A DNA stretch of 64,000 nucleotides from Melioribacteraceae bacterium 4301-Me (GCA_041538185.1 JBGORM010000003.1:186001-250000); one strand, 5' to 3'. Shown: positions 36,614 to 47,012, numbered from the stretch's first letter. A program made the numbers and translations. Notes: generated by a model not told the origin, from the letters alone.

Positions 36614-37644
36614 TTTTTAGGTAATCTTTCTATATAAGAACTATTGCTTAGAACAACAAACTTTGCTTTTTCTTGCAGCTCTTCAAGTGATAAACAATTC
36701 ATATAGCTCATTGCGCTTTTTAATCCATCAGAAATACTGTTAATAACATTTTTAACAGGACCTTTATAAGGGACCATAGTTTCCTCGCCTTCTATAAATT
36801 CACTTTTCATTTTAACACCAAATGAAGCAGAGCCGCGGTATTTTTTCCAAAGTTGGTCATTATATTTAATTACTTCGCCGGGTGTTTCTTTTGTCCCAGC
36901 AAGCATTCTGCCTAACATTACCATGTCAGAACCCAGCGCAATTGCTTTAACCACGTCACCTGCACTTTTTATTCCGCCATCGGCAATTAGAGCAATTTTT
37001 AGTCTCTGTTCTTTGCGTGTAAAGTAAACATCAAGTATAGATGAAACCTGGCCAATTCCAATGCCCGTTTGTACAGAAGTTGTACAAACGCTTCCACCTC
37101 CAATTCCTACCCTCACCGCATCTGCACCAGCATCGACCAAGCTTTTTAAGGTTGACCCGCTTGCAATATTGCCGACTATTATTTTTACATCATATTTTTT
37201 CTTTATTTGCTCACATTTTTTTAGCACAGATGAGTTATTAGCGTTAGCAGTGTCAATACAAATGATGAACTTCCTCTCAGCTAATTTTTCTATTAGTTCT
37301 TCTTCGGAGTTTAAACCAATTGAAACAGCCTTGATTCCATTTACGTTATTATCAGAATTGACCACTTTGTGGTTTGAAAAGATTTCTTTTAATGAGGAAT
37401 CAAACCTGTTTACAATACCAATTGCACCTAAAGATGAAAGTTCAGAGGCCATAGTTATACCTGTTACTGTATCCATTGGACTGGAAATTACAGGTATGCT
37501 AATCTTGACTCCTAAAAATTCTGATTTAATTGTTATATCAGTTCTGCTTTTTATTTGTGATACTTCTGTAGGAAGTAGACTAATATCATCGTAGGTTAAA
37601 GAGAGTTCATAATTATTTAATTCTTCTTTAGTGTAGACTTTCAT
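36610..37644 (-). CDS. IMP dehydrogenase/GMP reductase family enzyme without CBS domains
   Basis: A 344-residue TIM-barrel enzyme. It has the N-terminal [20 protein letters not shown], the phosphate/substrate loop [21 protein letters not shown] with the catalytic cysteine, the [31 protein letters not shown] segment and the late flap YRGSASFG...[16 protein letters not shown] usually has about 490 residues with a CBS pair inserted after the first strands; that insert is absent. The length matches GMP reductase, but YRGSAS and the VPYKGPV ending look more like IMPDH. It acts in guanine-nucleotide supply; direction of the reaction is undecided. Confidence 0.8.
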   Translation of the reverse strand: MKVYTKEELNNYELSLTYDDISLLPTEVSQIKSRTDITIKSEFLGVKISIPVISSPMDTVTGITMASELSSLGAIGIVNRFDSSLKEIFSNHKVVNSDNNVNGIKAVSIGLNSEEELIEKLAERKFIICIDTANANNSSVLKKCEQIKKKYDVKIIVGNIASGSTLKSLVDAGADAVRVGIGGGSVCTTSVQTGIGIGQVSSILDVYFTRKEQRLKIALIADGGIKSAGDVVKAIALGSDMVMLGRMLAGTKETPGEVIKYNDQLWKKYRGSASFGVKMKSEFIEGEETMVPYKGPVKNVINSISDGLKSAMSYMNCLSLEELQEKAKFVVLSNSSYIERLPKK

Positions 37645-37670
37645 TTTCTTTTTCTCTAAAGTTTTATTAT

Positions 37671-39560
37671 TTACTTTTCGTTTAGCAACTGTTCCAGTTC
37701 GTTAAGTAAGTTATTCATTTTATGAACAACTGCTAAAATGGGCTCGGGAGTTCGCATATCTACTCCTGCGTCGTTCAATACATCAATTGGGTATTTCGAA
37801 TTTCCAGCTTTAAGAAATGATAAATATTTTTCAATTGCTGGTTTTCCCTCAATTTTGATTTTTTCAATTAGAGCTTGTGAAGCAGCATAACTTGTAGCGT
37901 ACTGATATACATAAAAATTGTAGTAGTAATGTGGAATTCTTGCCCAAGAATAAGATTCTTCTTCATCTACTGTCATTGCAAGTCCCCAATACTTTTGATA
38001 AAGTTCACCATTTAACTTACATAACTTATCAGGTGTAAGTGATTCACCTTTTTCCATCATTTCGTTAGCTGTTTTTTCCATTTCAGCAAAATTAGTTTGA
38101 CGATAAAAAGTAGTGGTTATACTGTTAAGGTTTTTTTCAATTAAAGCCATTTTTTCTTCTTTTGACTTTGCATGTTCAATTAAATAATCTAAAAGAAGAG
38201 CTTCGTTCAAAGTTGAGGCAACTTCAGCAATAAAGATTGAATAATCAGCATAAGGATATGGTTGATTTTTTTCGGTGTAGTAGGAGTGCATATTATGTCC
38301 CATCTCGTGAGCTAATGTAAAAACATCATCAAGAGTATTGTTCCAGTTCAAAAGCACATATGGATGAACACCAATAATTGTTCCCGAAGAATATGCACCG
38401 CTTCTTTTACCCTTGGTTTCGTATACATCTATCCATCTATTATCGAATGCTGTCTTTAAGTTTTTGATATAATCTTCGCCAAGTGGTTTCAATGCTTCAA
38501 TAACAATATTCTTTGCTTCATCAAAGGAATATTTTTTTTGAACGGAAGGGAAAAGTGTTACATAAGAATCGTAGGGGTGAAGCTCATCTAATTTTAGAAC
38601 TCTTTTTTTAAGTATTGCCCATCTGTGCATTGGTTCTAAATTCTGGTTGACGGTTGTTATCAGGTTATCATAAACACTTAATGGAATGTTGTTTGGAGTT
38701 AAAGAAGCTTCTCTTGTAGAATTGTATTTTCTTGCCTTAGCGTTAAAAATTAATCCCTTAATATTGCCTGTAAAAAGTGCACTTAGTGTGTTTTTATATT
38801 CGATGAATGGTTTGTAATAACCTTTGTATACTCTTTCTCTGTAATCGCGGTTAGTAGATTCCAAAGCTGCGTAATATCTACCATGAGATATTTGAACATC
38901 GTTTCCTTCTGGGTCTTTTACAATAGGAAACTGAATGTCAGCGTTTGAAAAATATCCGAAAGCATTATAAGGCACTTCTTCTAACGGGGAGGCTAAAGCA
39001 AGCAGTTCTTCTTCATTTTTACTAAGTGTGTGGGGTTTCATTCTTAGTATATTTTCAAAATAATGTTTATATATCTTTAGGTAAGAATCATTGTTTACAT
39101 ATTCCCATAATTTTTCTTCGGGTATGCTTAAAATCTCGGGTTTTATGAAAGCACTTGCAGCAGAAAGCTTAGAAGCTAATGTCGAAATTTTATCATACAT
39201 ATCTTGATAAGTAGCATTAGTAAGATCAAGGTCTTTAGACATAGAAGCGTAATTATAAGCTTGACTGAGTTTAGTGCCTACTTTTTCATCCAGCTCTAAG
39301 CATTCTTTAAGCATTTTTGCAGACTGGCTAAGTTTACCCTCATATTTTTTGTATTCTGTAATTGCATTTTCGAGCCATTTAAAATCCTTTTCCCATTGAT
39401 TATCATCAGCGTAGATATCAGCAAGGTTCCACTTGTATTTTGCTTCAATTTTATCACGAGTAGGCAGCTCTAAAGTTTCCTTTTGAGCTTTGGCAGACTG
39501 GCTCCATAAAAAAGTAATTGTTCCCATTAGAATTAACCTCATTAGTTTTTTAGATATCAT
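37671..39560 (-). CDS. pepF: Oligoendopeptidase F (M3 family), exported
   Basis: A 629-residue M3B zinc peptidase with the HExxH motif in TLAHEMGHNMHSYYT, a downstream zinc glutamate in IFIAEVASTLNEALL and the YQYATSYAASQALIEKI segment near the C-terminus. It starts with a probable signal peptide (KLMRLILMGTITFLWSQSAKAQ). Export is unusual for PepF, which is normally cytoplasmic, and suggests action on peptides in the periplasm. The gene starts 112 bp upstream of nothing recognisable and ends 26 bp before the IMPDH-like gene. Confidence 0.9.
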   Translation of the reverse strand: MISKKLMRLILMGTITFLWSQSAKAQKETLELPTRDKIEAKYKWNLADIYADDNQWEKDFKWLENAITEYKKYEGKLSQSAKMLKECLELDEKVGTKLSQAYNYASMSKDLDLTNATYQDMYDKISTLASKLSAASAFIKPEILSIPEEKLWEYVNNDSYLKIYKHYFENILRMKPHTLSKNEEELLALASPLEEVPYNAFGYFSNADIQFPIVKDPEGNDVQISHGRYYAALESTNRDYRERVYKGYYKPFIEYKNTLSALFTGNIKGLIFNAKARKYNSTREASLTPNNIPLSVYDNLITTVNQNLEPMHRWAILKKRVLKLDELHPYDSYVTLFPSVQKKYSFDEAKNIVIEALKPLGEDYIKNLKTAFDNRWIDVYETKGKRSGAYSSGTIIGVHPYVLLNWNNTLDDVFTLAHEMGHNMHSYYTEKNQPYPYADYSIFIAEVASTLNEALLLDYLIEHAKSKEEKMALIEKNLNSITTTFYRQTNFAEMEKTANEMMEKGESLTPDKLCKLNGELYQKYWGLAMTVDEEESYSWARIPHYYYNFYVYQYATSYAASQALIEKIKIEGKPAIEKYLSFLKAGNSKYPIDVLNDAGVDMRTPEPILAVVHKMNNLLNELEQLLNEK

Positions 39561-39715
39561 AGTTACGCCAAATTTATGATAAAAATAAAGTTGTGCTCAA
39601 AGTTGCGGGTAAAATTAAGTATTTTTATAAAATTATGTTTGGTTGTCAAAATTTTCCCTCGAAAAAGTCAAATATTTATCTATTAATCGTCTTTATTGCA
39701 TTTGATTTGGTATTA

Positions 39716-42577
39716 TTATTTCAGTAAAACAAATTTTTTTGTGTCAGTAAAACTTCCAATTACAATTCTATAGAAATATATTCCACTGGCTAAATTACTT
39801 CCGTCAAATTTCACTTTATAAACTCCTGGGGCTTTTTCTTCGTTCACAAGTGTGGCTATGTCTCTTCCAAGCAAATCGTAAATTTTTAATGCAACATGGC
39901 TGCTCACCGGCAGCTGATAAGTAATTATAGTAATAGGATTGAACGGGTTAGGATAATTTTGTAAAAGACTAAAATTGGAGGGAATTTCATCGTTGTTTTT
40001 CTTAATGTCAGTAATAATATCGGTACCACCTGCTTCTAAGTATCTTGCCTTAAATTCTTGAAAGTAAAGATTGGCGATTCTTTTGCTGTGGATAATTAGT
40101 GTATTTTCATTATTTGAATTTTCTGCAGCATTAGACCAGTTGTGAGAGCCTGTTACTACAATTTGATCTGCCGAACTAATATCTGCATCGATAATGGCAT
40201 ATTTATGATGGAGAAAGCCACTAATTGCATTACCCTTTAATAAAATATCTACTCCGTTATTTTTTAAATAATAGAATTGATTTCCTGTGTCAGTATTATT
40301 ATCAAGAACTATATGTACTTTTTTACCAGCATTTTTTTTGTTTACTAAAATTTGCGCTAAGTCGCTTCTTGTAAAAGTAAGCATAGCAATATTGATAGAT
40401 GAAGCAGAAAGGTTCATTGCATTTGCAATGTGGGATGTTGTGTGGTCTGAAGGGTCGAAGTAAAGCTCTATGCGTGCACCGGCAATATTAAAGACATGTG
40501 GAGTATTATTTGTCTTCCTAATTCCAAAGCGTGAATTCGCAGAATTAGGTATATCTGTGCTGCTTCCCCACATTTCCTCAAATTCTAATCTATAAGCATT
40601 TGCAAGCGATTCATCCTGAATTTCAATTACGTTTTGAGCATCATTATTATTGCCGGAATCAGTAGCATTCCATGAGCCTGTCCAAACCCAATCATTTGTA
40701 TCGAGTGAATCTCTGTTGTCAAATACAGCAAATTTATTGTGCATAAGTCCAGCACCATTATTTGTTTGGTCAAAATTATCAAATATAACTGGAATGCCTG
40801 AGTTAATTAATGAATTCCAAGAGGATGTATTTCTATTATCGTATTCCCCAATAACTCGGATTTTAACCCCTCTATTTTTTGCTCCTTTAAGAGCATTTAC
40901 GATAGACGAACCAACATTTCCGCTTAAACTGTACAAGGCAATATCAATTGAATGTTGAGTTGAATTTATTCTTCTTAAAAATTGTTCTGCAATATTAACT
41001 TGTTGAGCATCCTCACCTGTGGAGACTGATTTATCAACATTGTAATTGAAATATACGTTGATGGTACCACTTGATGTAAGTGATGAGGTTTCTGTAATAT
41101 AATCCGGCGTACATGTAGTATCACTGTTAATTGAAGAGCAAAGTTGAACGTGATAAATTGTGGAAGGTTCAAGTCCATTTATGCTTAGACTATGTTGTGT
41201 AACTTTATTTGTATCAGAAATTATAGTTTCGTACTTATTAGTTTTTCCATATTTAATTATAGTGGTGCCGGGAATGTCAGTTTTATAACAGAAAGTTATA
41301 CTGCTTGCTGTAATGTTTGACTCATAAGGAATTGTAGAAATTATTTTTGGAGCAGTTTCACTTTCGATTATGTCTTCATAAGAACGAGGTATTAGTTGAT
41401 AAGAATCTTTGAATTGTGAGAGTACACCTATTATATCAAATTTACCAAAAGGAATATGTCGATTAACTATATTTGTTTTAGAATTTATTCTTGCCTCAAT
41501 TGTATCGTTGCCTGATAAAAGATTATAATTTGTACCGCTTCCAGCTGCACTCCAAATCGTTGCTGAAGTATTGTTTGTAGTCATGACTTTTTCAATACCG
41601 TTGATGCGGACAATTCTTGCTTCATAAGGTTCTATAGTGCTTTGTCTCTGAGATTTAATTTGTGATATTGAAAGAGTTAGAGTATCGTAAACTATATTTC
41701 TTTCAGAAATTTTTAGGATTGTTGCTGGATTAAGTTCAAAAAGGTTATAAAACGGAGATACTTTTCCTACCACAATTATTTTGTCGCCTCTCTTAACATT
41801 ATTTGTAATTGAAGAATCATATACAGCTAACCCGGAATTGTCATCTTGCAAATAAGAAGGACCGCCAAATTCATTTGCAACAGTTACAACACCTTCCGTT
41901 ACTACCCATTTGCCCAAGTAAAGGTGAGCTCCGTTTTCATTTTTAATTTTAATTTCGGAAATTTTCTTTGGTGAACCGCAGACTAAAATTTTAGGATTAA
42001 TTTTTGCCGGTGTAAATGTTATACCATCGGTGCTTGATAGAAATGGAACAGTGAATTCATCTGTAGAATCAACAGCCGTAACATTTGGAATATTTATTAT
42101 TATACTGTCATTTGCAGTTAATGTGAAGTTCATAAAGAAAGTAGTGTCTTTATAACTACTAACAAATGCTGATTTGTTTTCTGTTGTAATTAAGGAGCTG
42201 TTCCATTTGAACAATTCGGGTTTTATTAATTTTAAAGCGCGTATTGTATCGGCAGTTGATTTAACGATAAAAGTTAGTTTGGCTGGCATATTGAATTCTA
42301 AAATAGCAGGGAAAACAGAAACTTTGATTGGTTCATCATTAGAGTTAATGATTTTTGTATAATTAGCTGTCTCTTTTATTAAAGTTGAGTTATTAGTATA
42401 GCGGCTGAATGGTACATAAGTTTTGTTTCTGTTAAGTTCAATGTAAGATGTCGTTTCTTTTTCAGATTTACAAATTGTTAGATTTTCAAACGCTTTGGCA
42501 AAAGTGTTACACCAAACTGAAGCATATAAAAATATCGCCGAAGTAAGTAAAAATTTTTTAATGAATTTCATTTTCAT
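39716..42577 (-). CDS. Large secreted phospholipase D-like nuclease with OB-fold domain and T9SS-type sorting tail
   Basis: A 953-residue exported protein. After the signal peptide and about 190 residues of beta-rich sequence comes an OB-fold domain (about 210-400; VVTEGVVTVANEFGG, YLQDDNSGLAVYD, KRGDKIIVVGKVSPF). An Fn3-like segment follows (about 410-500), then two phospholipase-D half-sites: HNKFAVFDNRDSLDTNDW with GSWNAT, and HHKYAIIDADIS with GSHNWSNAAENSNNEN. HxK(x4)D in both halves is the full active-site set of PLD/Nuc-type nucleases. The end is NYPNPFNPITIITYQLP...KKFVLLK, a type IX sorting tail. An extracellular DNase or phosphodiesterase role is likely. Confidence 0.85.
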   Translation of the reverse strand: MKMKFIKKFLLTSAIFLYASVWCNTFAKAFENLTICKSEKETTSYIELNRNKTYVPFSRYTNNSTLIKETANYTKIINSNDEPIKVSVFPAILEFNMPAKLTFIVKSTADTIRALKLIKPELFKWNSSLITTENKSAFVSSYKDTTFFMNFTLTANDSIIINIPNVTAVDSTDEFTVPFLSSTDGITFTPAKINPKILVCGSPKKISEIKIKNENGAHLYLGKWVVTEGVVTVANEFGGPSYLQDDNSGLAVYDSSITNNVKRGDKIIVVGKVSPFYNLFELNPATILKISERNIVYDTLTLSISQIKSQRQSTIEPYEARIVRINGIEKVMTTNNTSATIWSAAGSGTNYNLLSGNDTIEARINSKTNIVNRHIPFGKFDIIGVLSQFKDSYQLIPRSYEDIIESETAPKIISTIPYESNITASSITFCYKTDIPGTTIIKYGKTNKYETIISDTNKVTQHSLSINGLEPSTIYHVQLCSSINSDTTCTPDYITETSSLTSSGTINVYFNYNVDKSVSTGEDAQQVNIAEQFLRRINSTQHSIDIALYSLSGNVGSSIVNALKGAKNRGVKIRVIGEYDNRNTSSWNSLINSGIPVIFDNFDQTNNGAGLMHNKFAVFDNRDSLDTNDWVWTGSWNATDSGNNNDAQNVIEIQDESLANAYRLEFEEMWGSSTDIPNSANSRFGIRKTNNTPHVFNIAGARIELYFDPSDHTTSHIANAMNLSASSINIAMLTFTRSDLAQILVNKKNAGKKVHIVLDNNTDTGNQFYYLKNNGVDILLKGNAISGFLHHKYAIIDADISSADQIVVTGSHNWSNAAENSNNENTLIIHSKRIANLYFQEFKARYLEAGGTDIITDIKKNNDEIPSNFSLLQNYPNPFNPITIITYQLPVSSHVALKIYDLLGRDIATLVNEEKAPGVYKVKFDGSNLASGIYFYRIVIGSFTDTKKFVLLK

Positions 42578-43113
42578 AATCCTGCTTTTTTACATTCATT
42601 TTTTACCCTTTTGATTGCTTATAACTCAATTTTTAATTGAAAACCTTTTATTAATATTTTAGGAAAAAGTTATATATTAAAGTCCAAAAGAGCAAACAGA
42701 ACTATTAAAAAGTTAAGAAAGACAGAAAAATTTGTTAGACCCAAAATTTTTTACACACCCAAATTATTTAAAAATGGTGTTGATGTTATATCTTTTATTA
42801 ATCCAGCCGATGCATTAGAAAATTATGTCTTCACCTTTATTCTGTTTACTTTTTTCCTGCTCCTTTTACTTTAATTATCTTTGCTGTTAAAATCTCTAAG
42901 ATTAATTGTCATTTCATAATGTAATAAGGTTAATTTAATCATGGTAGTCTTTTGTTACTAAGTTAGTTGTGCTAATAACTCAATCCCTTTACTAAGGTTA
43001 TGCAATGTTCTTTCTTTTGCTCATCGTAATAAAAAATATTTTCCTTCAAAAAAACTTAGTCTTTTTACTCCAAACTTAGTAACATGCCCGTACCTCATAA
43101 AAACTCAACCTTT

Positions 43114-43181
43114 GGGAATTCACCACCTACGATAAGTATTCACCACATTTTGGAGTGGTGGATTCCATTTGTGGATTACCT
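43114..43181. repeat. Palindromic insert, array B unit 1
   Basis: GGGAATTCACCAC...ATTCACCAC...GTGGTGGATTCC, followed by ATTTGTGGATTACCTT. The outer parts GGAATTCACCAC and GTGGTGGATTCC are inverted repeats. It is virtually identical to the insert at 43403-43470. Confidence 0.75.
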
Positions 43182-43402
43182 TATTACCCAAACCCCCTCT
43201 TTTATAAGCTAATAAGGTTAATTCTCATCTGGGCTATGCTCTGTTACTAAGGTTACCTCTGTTATTAGCATACTTCTCTTTTTAAGGTATGCGATGTTTT
43301 TTCCTTTGCTCATCGTAATAAAAAATATTTTCCTTCAAAAAAACTTAGTCTTTTTACTCCAAACTTAGTAACATGCCCGTACCTCATAAAAACTCAACCT
43401 TT

Positions 43403-43470
43403 GGGAATTCACCACCTACGATAAGTATTCACCACATTTTGGAGTGGTGGATTCCATTTGTGGATTACCT
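43403..43470. repeat. Palindromic insert, array B unit 2
   Basis: Same sequence as the insert in unit 1, at the same position in the unit. The copy was probably duplicated together with the unit rather than inserted separately. Confidence 0.75.
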
Positions 43471-43893
43471 TATTACCCAAACCCCCTCTTTTATAAGCTA
43501 ATAAGGTTAATTCACATCTGGGCTATGCTCTGTTACTAAGGTTACCTCTGTTATTAGCATACTTCTTTTTTTAAGGTATGCGATGTTTTTTCCTTTGCTC
43601 ATCGTAATAAAAAATATTTTCCTTCAAAAAAACTTAGTCTTTTTACTCCAACCTTAGTAACATGACCCATACTTCATAAAAAACTCAACCTTGGAGAATT
43701 TACCATTTTATGGATTAGCTTATTAGAAAACAATCATGCTTTGCTGCAGTAAGTCTTTGCTTTTCTTTTATGCACAAGAATACAGTTAATTTTTTCATAT
43801 TCTGCTTCCCGCAGTAAGCACGTTGCATAATTTGTGTTAATTGTTGTTAGTGTAAGAATGAATTTATTTTTTAGAGTATTAAATCGAATGCAG

Positions 43894-46110
43894 CTATATT
43901 TTTTTGTTTTTCAATCTAAGAGAATTGGTAACCACAGAGACTGAACTAAAAGACATTGCTAAAGCGCCAATCATTGGGTTTAGCATACCGAATGCAGCAA
44001 GGGGGATTCCTATAGTGTTATAAATAAACGCCCAGAAAAGATTCTGTTTAATTGTTTTTATTGTTTGTTTTGACAAGTTAATGGCTTTTACAACACTCAT
44101 TAAATCGTCTTTTACTAATGTGATATGTGAGGTTTCAATTGCTATATCGGTTCCACTCCCAATTGCTATTCCGACGTCTGCCTCGGCTAAAGCCAATGCA
44201 TCATTAATTCCATCTCCTACCATAGCAACGATTTCGCCTTTCCTTTTGTATTCTTTTACTTTTTCTGCTTTTTGTTGTGGTAGTAATTCAGCAATAAATT
44301 CGCTAACGTTTACTTTTTTTGCAATTGCCTCTGCTGTTCGAATGTTATCTCCAGTCAACATTACAGTTTTTATGCCCAAGTCTTTTAATAACTGAATTGC
44401 CTGCATGCTGTTTTCTTTTATTGGATCTTCAATAACAAAGGCACATTTTATATTCCCTTCAATTGCTGCAAATATGACTGTTTTACCTTCGACCAGTAAA
44501 TCATTGGTTTTTTCTTCTATATTTTTGATGTTGATGGCATATTCACTCATTATCTTTTTGTTGCCAATTACCACTGATTTGCCATTAACCACACCTATTA
44601 CTCCACTTCCAGTTAGGCTGTTAAAGAATTCGGGTTCTGTTAATGAGACATTTTTTGATTTTGCGAACTCTACAATTGCTTGAGCAATAGGATGTTCAGA
44701 TTTGTTTTCCAGTGAAGCAATAATTTGTAAAGTATCCTCTTCAGAATTTTCTTCTGTTAAAAAGTCAGTAACCTGAGGTTTGCCAAGAGTTATTGTACCT
44801 GTTTTATCTAATATAATTGTGGTGATTTTATGTGCAAGTTCTAAAGCTTCACCGTTCTTTATTAGAATTCCAGAAGCAGCTCCTTTACCAGTCCCTACCA
44901 TTATTGCAGTAGGTGTAGCAAGACCAAGCGCACAGGGGCAGGCTATAATTAATACTGCAACAAAATTTATTAATGCATTATTAAAATTGTTATTTGCACT
45001 AAGGGTCAGCCAACCAATAAAAGTAACAGTGGCTATTAAAATAACAACTGGTACAAAGATACTCGATATTTTGTCAGCTAATTTTTGAATAGGTGCTTTT
45101 GAGCTTTGAGCCTCTTCGACAAGTTTGATAATTTGTCCTAACACCGAATTGTTTCCAACGGCGGTGGTTTTGAAATTAAAAGAGCCGGTTTTATTTATTG
45201 TTCCTCCAAATACTTTAGAACCGGGAGCTTTTTCAACGGGCATACTTTCGCCTGTAAGCATTGATTCATCAACAGTTGAAGAGCCCGTAATTACAATTCC
45301 ATCTGCAGGGATTTTTTCTCCAGGCTTAATAACAACAACATTACCATTCTGAAGTTCATTTATATTTATTACTTTAGTTTGTCCATCTACAATAATAGTG
45401 GCTGTTTGTGCCTGAAGCTCAAGCAGTTTTTTAATTGCACCACTTGTTTTTCTTTTAGCTTTGTGTTCTAATAGCCGTCCCAATAAAATAAGAGTAATAA
45501 TAACTGCAGCAGTTTCAAAATAAACATGAGGTGCTTTGTCGGTTGAAGTTATAAAACGCGGAAACAAAACAGCAATTACACTATAAATATAAGCTGCACC
45601 AGTACCTATAGCTACAAGAGTATTCATTTCTGCTGAGAAATGCTTGAGATTGTTCCAGAAAATTTTGAAGAATCTTTTTCCTGGGTTAAAGATTACAGGT
45701 GTAGTCAAAATCAAAAGTATTTTTTGAATTGTTTCTTTGCTGATACCTTTGAGCCAACTAAATTCTGATGCCATAGAAAGCAGAAATATAGGAATTGTAA
45801 AAGCCAACGAAACAAAGAAATCTTTTTTTAATTCATAATAGTAGGAATCCTCTTCTTCACTAATCAGCATATTTTCTTGCTTTTTTTGTTCATGAGCCTC
45901 ATCATATTTAAGTTTGTAGCCGTATTCTGCAATTGCATCGGCAATTTCTTTTAAGTCAACATTTGCATTTTCAGTTTCAAAACTTACTTTCTCAGAAGCA
46001 AAATTTACTGATACATTCTTTACGCCATCGAATTTGCTTACAATTTTCTCTACACGTGCAACGCAGCTAGCACATGTCATTCCCTCAACAGGTAAATTAA
46101 ATTTAGCCAT
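43894..46110 (-). CDS. copA: Copper-translocating P1B-type ATPase
   Basis: A 738-residue inner-membrane pump exporting Cu(I). It has one N-terminal HMA domain with C13/C16 (GMTCASC), eight predicted membrane helices, the TGES actuator motif ([15 protein letters not shown]), the CPC ion-binding motif ([20 protein letters not shown]), the phosphorylation site [11 protein letters not shown], the HP locus SEHPIAQAI and [24 protein letters not shown]. The C-terminal helix has the M-x-x-S of CopA-type pumps ([17 protein letters not shown]). The start overlaps copZ by 8 bp, so the two are translationally coupled. A small regulator gene lies upstream. Confidence 0.96.
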   Translation of the reverse strand: MAKFNLPVEGMTCASCVARVEKIVSKFDGVKNVSVNFASEKVSFETENANVDLKEIADAIAEYGYKLKYDEAHEQKKQENMLISEEEDSYYYELKKDFFVSLAFTIPIFLLSMASEFSWLKGISKETIQKILLILTTPVIFNPGKRFFKIFWNNLKHFSAEMNTLVAIGTGAAYIYSVIAVLFPRFITSTDKAPHVYFETAAVIITLILLGRLLEHKAKRKTSGAIKKLLELQAQTATIIVDGQTKVININELQNGNVVVIKPGEKIPADGIVITGSSTVDESMLTGESMPVEKAPGSKVFGGTINKTGSFNFKTTAVGNNSVLGQIIKLVEEAQSSKAPIQKLADKISSIFVPVVILIATVTFIGWLTLSANNNFNNALINFVAVLIIACPCALGLATPTAIMVGTGKGAASGILIKNGEALELAHKITTIILDKTGTITLGKPQVTDFLTEENSEEDTLQIIASLENKSEHPIAQAIVEFAKSKNVSLTEPEFFNSLTGSGVIGVVNGKSVVIGNKKIMSEYAINIKNIEEKTNDLLVEGKTVIFAAIEGNIKCAFVIEDPIKENSMQAIQLLKDLGIKTVMLTGDNIRTAEAIAKKVNVSEFIAELLPQQKAEKVKEYKRKGEIVAMVGDGINDALALAEADVGIAIGSGTDIAIETSHITLVKDDLMSVVKAINLSKQTIKTIKQNLFWAFIYNTIGIPLAAFGMLNPMIGALAMSFSSVSVVTNSLRLKNKKI

Positions 46111-46315
46111 TGTTAGACCCTATAACTTTATAACCGGCTTCCTCTATTGCATTTATTATAGATTGTTCGTTAATCTTGTTTTCGTCATAAACTACTTTAG
46201 CTTTTCCAATTTCCACGTTCTTGCTTTCAAGTTCTAATTTAGAAAGTTCCTTTTCAATTGCCATTACGCAATGGTGACAACTCATGCCTTCTATTTTGAA
46301 ATCTTTTGTGGTCAT
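46103..46315 (-). CDS. copZ: Copper chaperone CopZ-like HMA protein
   Basis: A 70-residue single heavy-metal-associated domain with the metal-binding motif GMSCHHC (residues 9-15) and the usual beta-alpha-beta-beta-alpha-beta order, ending [15 protein letters not shown]. Such proteins carry Cu(I) to CopA. The stop lies inside the start of copA (8-bp overlap). A ribosome-binding site (AGGAGGAAG) lies just upstream. Confidence 0.9.
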   Translation of the reverse strand: MTTKDFKIEGMSCHHCVMAIEKELSKLELESKNVEIGKAKVVYDENKINEQSIINAIEEAGYKVIGSNNG

Positions 46316-46421
46316 TTCTTCCTCCTAAGTTTTATTCCAAGTCAAAATTATTCACTTTTGAAAACTTATGCGTAATATAATTTTTTAAAAAAGTTACAAT
46401 ATTTTTTACTAATTGAGCTGC

Positions 46422-47000
46422 TTATTTTACTTGGTCTATGGGTCTTCTAATATTGATAGTGAGGTTTTTAAATTGACTAGCAGTTAAGCCGGTGATTTTT
46501 TTAAATTGATTTGATAAATGCTGAACGCTGCTGTAGCCTAATTTATAGGCAATTTCACTTAGTGTTAATTCTCCGTATTTGAGTAGCTCTTTAGCTCGCT
46601 CAATTTTTTGAAGCAGCGTATATTGTTCAATTGTGATGCTTTCGAGAGATGAAAATAGTCGACTAATGTAATTGTAATCTAATCCAATTTCATCTTCAAT
46701 TAATTTTGAAAAATTAATATTGCTGTTTTGAATTAACTTATCATTATAAATCGAGTCAATTACTACCTTTTTTACTTTTTCAATTATACGAGCTTTACGG
46801 TCTTCAATTAGTTCAAATCCATTTTCTCTTAGAACTTTTTTTATCTTTTCAATTGGCAAATTATCGATTGATTGTTCAGTTTCAACTTCGCCTAAAGAGA
46901 TTGATACGATATTAATGTTTAGCTTTTCAAACTCCTCCTTTATTACTTTTATGCATCGATTACAAACCATATTACGTATGTATAAGACATTCTTTTTCAT
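46422..47000 (-). CDS. AraC-type regulator with N-terminal HMA-like metal-binding domain
   Basis: A 192-residue protein joining an N-terminal HMA-like domain (residues 1-68, YIRNMVCNRCIKVIKEEF with CxxC) to a C-terminal AraC helix-turn-helix pair (about 90-185; AKELLKYGELTLSEIAYKLGYSSVQHLSNQFKKITG). Such fusions are seen beside copper pumps in Bacteroidota-like bacteria and are thought to sense copper directly. It lies 106 bp upstream of copZ-copA on the same strand, which suggests it controls that pair. The gap probably holds the operator. Confidence 0.85.
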   Translation of the reverse strand: MKKNVLYIRNMVCNRCIKVIKEEFEKLNINIVSISLGEVETEQSIDNLPIEKIKKVLRENGFELIEDRKARIIEKVKKVVIDSIYNDKLIQNSNINFSKLIEDEIGLDYNYISRLFSSLESITIEQYTLLQKIERAKELLKYGELTLSEIAYKLGYSSVQHLSNQFKKITGLTASQFKNLTINIRRPIDQVK

Positions 47001-47012
47001 TTCTTTTTGTAA

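Larger units (their letters stand above)
42916..43735. repeat. Tandem array B, about 289-bp units
   Basis: Units start near 42916, 43204 and 43493 (ATAAGCTAATAAGGTTAA or a variant). The internal marker AAGGTatGCgATG is at 42994, 43284 and 43573. The units are homologous to the 220-bp units of array A. The extra length in the first two is a 70-bp insert between AACCTT and ATTACCC. The third lacks a full insert and ends in a degraded version. Confidence 0.85.
42578..43893. other. Repeat-filled intergenic region (1316 bp)
   Basis: The first 340 bp are AT-rich without recognisable features. Then comes tandem array B (42916-43735) with nested palindromic inserts. The last 160 bp contains CTGCAGTAAG, CCCGCAGTAAGC and GTTGCATAA motifs matching the segment to the right of array A. 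No gene is evident. Confidence 0.7.

Noticed and set aside
37061..37594. 177-codon plus-strand frame opposite the IMPDH-like gene
   Set aside because: It is entirely antisense to conserved enzyme sequence, and its hydrophobic pattern is a by-product of the opposite strand.
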